Positions 5,764-9,566 of a DNA stretch of 9,566 bases are shown here, piece after piece. Numbering within the stretch: position 1 is the stretch's first letter; every line of letters starts with the position of its first letter. The translations under genes and the position numbers were made by a program. The notes under the pieces were generated by a model. That model had not been told where the DNA came from, ran no database searches, and worked only from the letters and a program-made list of their open reading frames with translations. Origin of the DNA: Clostridiales bacterium (GTDB lineage: Bacteria; Bacillota; Clostridia; Lachnospirales; CAG-274); assembly GCA_021202835.1 (NCBI GenBank), contig JAJQCI010000009.1, forward strand, positions 1 to 9,566, in the 5' to 3' direction.

Positions 5764-7652
5764 TGGCAGAAAATAATAAAAGAAAAGGGGCAAAGAACCC
5801 CGGCAAGATTTTTACAAGGCTTTTAAAATACATTTTTTCCGGCTATAAGGTACAGTGTATTCTTGTCGTTATTCTTATTTTGGTCAGCGCCCTTGCAAAC
5901 GTAAACGGAACCATGTTCATGAAAAGCCTTATTGACAACTACATTTTGCCTATTTTAAACGGCGGAGAAAAGGACTTTTCGCCTCTTTTGGGAGCAATAG
6001 CCAAAACCGCAGCTTTCTATCTCTGCGGCGTTGCGGCTTCTTATTCCTATAACAGAATCGTTGTTGTAATTACTCAGGGGACAATAAAAAATTTAAGGCA
6101 GGAAATGTTTAAGCATATGGAAAGTCTGCCCATAAAATATTTTGACACCCATGTTCACGGCGACATAATGAGTATATATACAAATGACACAGATACATTA
6201 AGACAGCTTATAAGCCAGAGTATTCCCCAGATTATAAACGGGGCAATGACTATCATAAGCGTTGTCAGCTGTATGTTTGTTTTGAGTGTTCCTCTGGCCT
6301 GTTTAAATCTTGTTATGGCAGGAGTTATGGTTTTTGCCGCAAGGAAGCTTGCCGGAATAAGCGGAAAATATTTCGTTGTTCAGCAGAAAAAGCTGGGTGA
6401 GGTAAACGGCTATATAGAGGAGCTTATTGAAGGACAGAAGGTTGTTAAGGTTTTCTGTCACGAACAGGAAAGTATGAACGACTTTTCGAAAATTAACAAC
6501 GAGCTTTTCGACGCAGCCTGCAATGCTAACCGCTTTGCAAATATTCTTATGCCCGTTCTTGCAAATATAGGAAATTTAAGCTATGTTTTTATAGCTATCT
6601 TCGGCTCTGTTTTGGCCATATCAGGCTTCGGCGGCTTCACCGTAGGTTCGCTGGCTTCTTTCCTTCAGTTAAACAGAAGCTTCAATATGCCTGTTTCGAA
6701 TATGTCTCAGCAGGTTAACTCTGTTGTTATGGCGCTTGCCGGTGCAGAGAGAATTTTCGAGCTTTTGGATGAAGAGTCTGAGCCCGACGAAGGCGACGTT
6801 TCTCTTGTAAGGGCGAAGTTTAAGCCGGGAGGAGAAATCGAAGAAACTCCCATAAGAACAGGGGTTTGGGCTTGGAAATATAAGCATAAGAGCACGGGAG
6901 TTGTTGAATATAAGATTCTTCAGGGCGAAATGGTTCTTGATAAGGTTGACTTCGGCTATAACCCTGACAAAATCGTTCTTCACGACATAGAGGTTTATGC
7001 TAAGCCGGGTCAGAAGATTGCCTTTGTAGGGGCTACCGGCGCCGGAAAGACAACAATCACAAACCTTATAAACCGTTTTTATGACATTCAGGACGGCAAG
7101 ATAAGATATGACGGAATAAATATAAACAAAATCAAAAAGAGTGAGCTTCGACGTTCTCTGGGTATGGTTTTGCAGGATACAAGCCTTTTCACGGGAACCG
7201 TTATGGAAAACATAAGGTACGGAAAGCTTGACGCCACCGACTCCGAGGTTATTGCGGCGGCTAAGCTGGCCGGGGCTCATGACTTTGTAAAGCGTCTGCC
7301 CGAAGGCTATGATACTATGCTTACCGGAAACGGCGCAAATCTTTCACAGGGACAAAGGCAGCTTCTTTCAATCGCAAGGGCGGCGGTGGCCAATCCTCCG
7401 GCTCTTATACTTGACGAGGCTACGTCTTCAATTGATACCAGAACGGAGAAAATCGTTCAGGACGGTATGGATTCACTTATGAAGGGCAGAACTGTTTTCG
7501 TAATCGCTCACAGACTTTCAACAATAAAAAATTCCGACGTAATCATGGTAATGGACCACGGCAGAATTATAGAAAGAGGAAATCACGACAAGCTTATAAA
7601 GGAAAAGGGTGTCTACTGGCAGCTCTATACCGGACAGCTTGAGCAAAGCTGA
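5763..7652 (+). CDS. ABC exporter half-transporter, subunit with canonical Walker/H-loop residues
   Basis: Partner of the preceding gene: transmembrane domain about 30-325 (six helices), a 50-60 residue linker insertion (about 340-392, with a TGVWAWKYKHKSTG-like stretch often seen in clostridial members of this subfamily), and an ATPase domain 393-629. Walker A is GATGAGKTT (423-431), Q-loop Gln471, Walker B LILDEATSS with catalytic Glu552 and H-loop IAHR with His583, all canonical. The signature is LSQGQ (527-531) rather than LSGGQ, so it contributes the weakened signature to the degenerate site formed with the upstream subunit. One hydrolysing and one non-hydrolysing site are therefore expected per heterodimer. 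Translation is coupled by TAATG, with GGGGAGG at 5746-5752 ten bases before the ATG. A strong hairpin follows 10 bases after the stop. Confidence 0.93.
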   Translation: MAENNKRKGAKNPGKIFTRLLKYIFSGYKVQCILVVILILVSALANVNGTMFMKSLIDNYILPILNGGEKDFSPLLGAIAKTAAFYLCGVAASYSYNRIVVVITQGTIKNLRQEMFKHMESLPIKYFDTHVHGDIMSIYTNDTDTLRQLISQSIPQIINGAMTIISVVSCMFVLSVPLACLNLVMAGVMVFAARKLAGISGKYFVVQQKKLGEVNGYIEELIEGQKVVKVFCHEQESMNDFSKINNELFDAACNANRFANILMPVLANIGNLSYVFIAIFGSVLAISGFGGFTVGSLASFLQLNRSFNMPVSNMSQQVNSVVMALAGAERIFELLDEESEPDEGDVSLVRAKFKPGGEIEETPIRTGVWAWKYKHKSTGVVEYKILQGEMVLDKVDFGYNPDKIVLHDIEVYAKPGQKIAFVGATGAGKTTITNLINRFYDIQDGKIRYDGININKIKKSELRRSLGMVLQDTSLFTGTVMENIRYGKLDATDSEVIAAAKLAGAHDFVKRLPEGYDTMLTGNGANLSQGQRQLLSIARAAVANPPALILDEATSSIDTRTEKIVQDGMDSLMKGRTVFVIAHRLSTIKNSDVIMVMDHGRIIERGNHDKLIKEKGVYWQLYTGQLEQS

Positions 7653-7653
7653 T

Positions 7654-7700
7654 AAAAAAATTACCCCGACGGTTTTGAAAGCCGCCGGGGTTAATTTTTT
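7654..7700. terminator. Bidirectional intrinsic terminator between convergent operons
   Basis: ACCCCGACGG (7663-7672) pairs with CCGCCGGGGT (7682-7691), with one A/C mismatch, around a 9-base loop. Seven A precede (7654-7660) and six T follow (7695-7700), so it can work in both directions: for the exporter operon on + and the signal peptidase operon on -. Confidence 0.9.
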
Positions 7701-7703
7701 TAA

Positions 7704-7910
7704 TTATTCGAGTGTTTTGAAATAGCTGTTAAGCTGGTCTACTACGGGGTCAACGTCTATTCCGTGAACGAAGCAGGCTTCTTCAAGGCTTTCTGCCTGA
7801 GCAGAGGGGCAGCCTATGCAGTGCATACCGCTCATCATAAGAATGGGAATAGCGCCTCTGTCTATTTTTAAAACGTCAGCTATTATTGTTTCTTTTGTAA
7901 CCTGAGCCAT
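7704..7910 (-). CDS. DUF1858 (hybrid-cluster-protein-associated redox disulfide) protein
   Basis: This 68-residue protein matches the DUF1858 pattern: an N-terminal VTKETIIADVLK segment, then GMHCIGCPSAQAESLEEAC with a CxxC pair (Cys31, Cys34) and a third Cys46 before the usual HGID. The family is known as a small redox-disulfide domain often found in anaerobes, alone or next to hybrid cluster proteins; its reaction is not established. AAAGGAG (7921-7927) sits 10 bases before the ATG. It is last in a four-gene minus-strand operon, 18 bases after the signal peptidase, and ends next to the shared terminator. A role in thiol or metal chemistry is inference. Confidence 0.88.
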   Translation of the reverse strand: MAQVTKETIIADVLKIDRGAIPILMMSGMHCIGCPSAQAESLEEACFVHGIDVDPVVDQLNSYFKTLE

Positions 7911-7928
7911 AATTAAAAATCTCCTTTA

Positions 7929-8552
7929 TTATTTATTTGTCAAAAGTTCAAAACCGGGGTAATATTTGAAAATTGCCTTGCCTAAGATTTTATCTTTTTT
8001 GACGTATTTATTTACCCAGCGCCTTGAATCGGCGGAGTTGTTTCTGTTGTCTCCCAGCATGAAATAGCTGTCTTCGGGAACCTCGTAAACGGCGTCTTCC
8101 TCAACGAACATAGGCTCTAAAATAAATGAGTCGTCGAGAGGTTCTTCCGAGCCGTCAATATAAACCTTGCCGTCTTTTATTTCAACTGTTTCTCCCGGAA
8201 GGCCTATAATACGCTTGATGTAATAAAGATCTTCATTGTCGGGAAATTTAAAAACGACTATATCAAATCTTTCGGGGTCGCTGAAAATATAGGAAAGGCG
8301 GTTTGCTATGAGCCTGTCGCCTTCGTTTATGGTGTTTTTCATTGAACCGGAGGGAACCTGGGCGTTTACTATAATAAATGTAGTTATAAGATAAGCGAAA
8401 ATAAGAGCGGCGGCGATGGTTTTTGCCCAGCTTATCGCTTCCCTTAAAACCACACTTTTAACGTCTTTCTTCTCCTCTTCGGGAGAGGCTCCCTCTGCTT
8501 CTGCAGCTTCTGCTGTTATTTCGTTTTCCCTGCTGTAATTTTTATCTTTCAT
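7929..8552 (-). CDS. lepB: Signal peptidase I
   Basis: Type I signal peptidase (family S26) cuts signal peptides from secreted proteins at the outer face of the membrane. From ATG 8552 the protein is 207 residues: a charged, Glu/Ala-rich cytoplasmic N-terminus of about 38 residues, one transmembrane helix about 40-63 (TIAAALIFAYLITTFII), box B VPSGSM with nucleophile Ser70, box D YYIKRIIGLPGE with general-base Lys113, and box E GDNRNNSADSR. All key residues are present and length is typical of Gram-positive SipS-like enzymes. ATG 8552 is chosen because AAGGTG (8560-8565) lies 7 bases ahead of it; GTG 8561 (210 aa) overlaps that site. The gene follows the SHOCT-like gene by 17 bases. The long acidic N-terminal extension is unusual but not diagnostic. 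Confidence 0.95.
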   Translation of the reverse strand: MKDKNYSRENEITAEAAEAEGASPEEEKKDVKSVVLREAISWAKTIAAALIFAYLITTFIIVNAQVPSGSMKNTINEGDRLIANRLSYIFSDPERFDIVVFKFPDNEDLYYIKRIIGLPGETVEIKDGKVYIDGSEEPLDDSFILEPMFVEEDAVYEVPEDSYFMLGDNRNNSADSRRWVNKYVKKDKILGKAIFKYYPGFELLTNK

Positions 8553-8569
8553 TTTTAGCACCTTAATTC

Positions 8570-8914
8570 TTAAATGTTTGTATCATCAGAAGAGCCGTCG
8601 GCTTCTTCTGTTTCATCAACAATAATTATTTCCTCTTCATCGGCGGCGGTACTTTTTTTGCCTTTGAGATTTTCTTTTATGTCTTCAAATTTGTCACCTA
8701 CGGCTTCGGCATATTTTTTAACCGTGGGCTCGGCTTCTTTTGCAAGCTTTGAAACCTTTTTTCTGATATCACAGGCGTATTTGCCTACTTTTTCGCCGAA
8801 TTCACCGTTTGTTTTGTCTTCGCCCTTTAAAGCGGCGAGAAGCTTACATGCTTCGTCTGCGGTGATTTTGCCTTCGTTAAGCATATTTAAAACCAAAAGT
8901 CTTTCTTCCTTCAT
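8570..8914 (-). CDS. Small SHOCT-like / YvlB N-terminal-domain protein with acidic tail
   Basis: Residues 1-31 (MKEERLLVLNMLNEGKITAD then EACKLLAALKG) match the short helical domain at the N-terminus of YvlB and LiaX-type envelope-stress proteins. The usual DUF4097 beta domain is absent. Instead, residues 38-85 form a Lys/Glu-rich helix (YACDIRKKVSKLAKEAEP, ...KYAEAVGDKFEDIKENLKGKK) that looks amphipathic, and residues 90-114 are very acidic. No signal peptide or membrane segment is present. AAGGAG (8925-8930) precedes the ATG by 10 bases. Sitting between an AbrB regulator and signal peptidase I, it may link envelope or secretion status to regulation, but this is inference; the precise function is unknown. 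Confidence 0.75.
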   Translation of the reverse strand: MKEERLLVLNMLNEGKITADEACKLLAALKGEDKTNGEFGEKVGKYACDIRKKVSKLAKEAEPTVKKYAEAVGDKFEDIKENLKGKKSTAADEEEIIIVDETEEADGSSDDTNI

Positions 8915-8928
8915 TGATTAACATCTCC

Positions 8929-9192
8929 TTATTCAGCTACTTTAATACCTGCCAATTCACAGAGCTTGAGAATGTTTTTCTTGGAAACCTTTTTTCCTTC
9001 AAAATCCACAAGGTCGCTCATATCGCCTGTGAAAATATCGGCAGGTTCATATTTTCTTAATATAATAGTGTCTTCGTTAGTGAAAATTTCCATAGGAGTT
9101 TTAACGTCTATGGAAAGCACGTTTCTGAGTTCTTTCGGCAGAACTATTCTGCCCAGTTCGTCAACATTTCTTACAATACCTGTAGGTTTCAT
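8929..9192 (-). CDS. AbrB/SpoVT-family transcriptional regulator
   Basis: An 87-residue AbrB-type protein: the N-terminal swapped-hairpin DNA-binding domain covers residues 1-50 (TGIVRNVDELGRIVLPKELR, then PMEIF and TIILRKYEP), followed by a short C-terminal part (about 60-87, KKVSKKNILKLCELAGIKV) in place of a GAF domain. B. subtilis AbrB and Abh are transition-state regulators of about 92-96 residues, so the length fits. TAAAGGAGCG lies about 8 bases upstream of the ATG. It leads the operon with the SHOCT-like gene 14 bases downstream and has its own consensus promoter. Targets cannot be read from the sequence; autoregulation is common in the family. It is a complete, separate paralogue and not the missing 5' half of the interrupted spoVT. 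Confidence 0.93.
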   Translation of the reverse strand: MKPTGIVRNVDELGRIVLPKELRNVLSIDVKTPMEIFTNEDTIILRKYEPADIFTGDMSDLVDFEGKKVSKKNILKLCELAGIKVAE

Positions 9193-9261
9193 TTAAATCG
9201 CTCCTTTAATATTTTTCCAAAAAGTCTACGGGTTCGAGTCAATATTTTAGTGACTGTAATT

Positions 9262-9290
9262 ATTTTACATCAAAACCCATAATATGTCAA
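9262..9290 (-). promoter_or_regulatory. Sigma-A promoter of the AbrB-signal peptidase operon
   Basis: On the minus strand TTGACA (9290-9285) and TAAAAT (9267-9262) are 17 bases apart. This leaves a leader of roughly 60 bases before the AbrB start, containing a second TTGACT-like word with no good partner. Confidence 0.75.
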
Positions 9291-9365
9291 TACCTTTTTT
9301 GCAAAAAAAATGAGAATTTTTTAAAAAGATGGCTAAATGTGGAAGAATACGCCTGCAGGCTTTAA

Positions 9366-9394
9366 GAATATTTGCTCCCCGGGGTTAATATAAT
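9366..9394 (+). promoter_or_regulatory. Candidate sigma-E-like promoter of spmA
   Basis: GAATATT (9366-9372), then 14 bases, then AATATAAT (9387-9394) resembles the sigma-E pattern (a -35 ending in ATATT and a -10 like CATACAAT). No good sigma-A -35 lies 16-18 bases upstream of TATAAT. In B. subtilis spmA is in a sigma-E (mother cell) operon. Two perfect palindromes, GCCTGCAGGC (9351-9360) and CCCCGGGG (9377-9384), lie beside and inside the promoter. The call is tentative. Confidence 0.4.
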
Positions 9395-9421
9395 TAAAAA
9401 AAAGGCAGGGGGACGAGGTTT

Positions 9422-9566
9422 ATGCTTAATTATCTTTGGGCCGGAATGATTTTTTTGGGAATACTTACGGCGGCTTTTACGGGAAATCTGGAGGCCGTGA
9501 CAAACGGAGCCATAGACTCGGCAAAGGAGGCCGTAAACGTCATTATCGTAATGGCAGGGGTTTTGT
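9422..9566 (+). CDS. spmA: Spore maturation protein A, 5' partial (nucleoside-recognition/gate domain)
   Basis: Only the first 48 codons are in the window: MLNYLWAGMIFLGILTAAFT, then GNLEAVTNGAIDSAKEAVNV and a hydrophobic IIVMAGVL. This is the characteristic start of SpmA, a membrane protein with a nucleoside-recognition/gate domain needed for normal spore core dehydration together with SpmB. The first membrane helix is at residues 4-19 and a second begins near 40. ATG 9422 is preceded by GGGGGA (about 9408-9412) and GAGG (9415-9418). It is divergent from the AbrB operon; spmB is expected just past the window edge. Confidence 0.88.
   Translation, partial: MLNYLWAGMIFLGILTAAFTGNLEAVTNGAIDSAKEAVNVIIVMAGVL

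Noticed and set aside
8574..8921. Ser/Phe-rich + strand open frame opposite the SHOCT-like gene
   Set aside because: Its low-complexity Ser/Phe composition is what the antisense of a Lys/Glu-rich gene produces; the minus-strand gene has proper ribosome site and operon spacing.
8929..9192. The AbrB-type gene as the missing 5' half of the interrupted spoVT
   Set aside because: It has a complete AbrB domain including its own PMEIF...ILRKYEP half, its own stop, lies on the other strand, and heads an intact operon; it is a paralogue.

Overview
The window looks like part of a low-GC, endospore-forming Clostridia genome (Lachnospiraceae-like; inferred from AT-rich DNA, GGAGG-type ribosome sites, spoVT and spmA sequences, and a family of heterodimeric ABC exporters common in that class). 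No rRNA, tRNA or CRISPR array was seen.

Region 1 (1 to about 2490) appears to be the right end of an integrated mobile element. It holds the 3' part of an unrecognised gene whose frame is broken by a -1 shift, a strong imperfect inverted repeat, a near-consensus promoter, and a large serine recombinase. The recombinase frame does not stop at its expected end. It runs in frame into a 151-residue segment that reads as the C-terminal five-sixths of the sporulation regulator SpoVT, starting inside its DNA-binding domain (GDPLEIFTDREGE) and ending at the normal SpoVT C-terminus (FLGKQMEQ). The simplest reading is that the element integrated into spoVT by recombinase action, that the hybrid attachment site lies near 2470-2500, and that the 5' end of spoVT sits at the other element end, outside the window. 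This is the main discovery here: a skin-like interruption of a forespore regulator, with a recombinase whose C-terminus is supplied by its target gene.

Region 2 (2941 to 3532) is non-coding: an intrinsic terminator behind spoVT, an AT-rich stretch with repeated words and one palindrome, then a perfect TTGACA-17-TATAAT promoter with a small palindrome at its start site.

Region 3 (3533 to 7652) is a MarR-type regulator followed by two overlapping ABC exporter half-transporters. The nucleotide sites are asymmetric, one degenerate and one canonical, as in heterodimeric multidrug exporters; local control of efflux by the MarR protein is the likely arrangement. A bidirectional terminator (7654-7700) separates it from the convergent next operon.

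Region 4 (9290 down to 7704, minus strand) is a compact four-gene operon with 14-18 bp gaps: AbrB-type regulator, small SHOCT-like/YvlB-N protein, signal peptidase I, and a DUF1858 redox-disulfide protein. Divergent from it, the window ends in the first 48 codons of spmA (spore maturation), preceded by a candidate sigma-E-like promoter.
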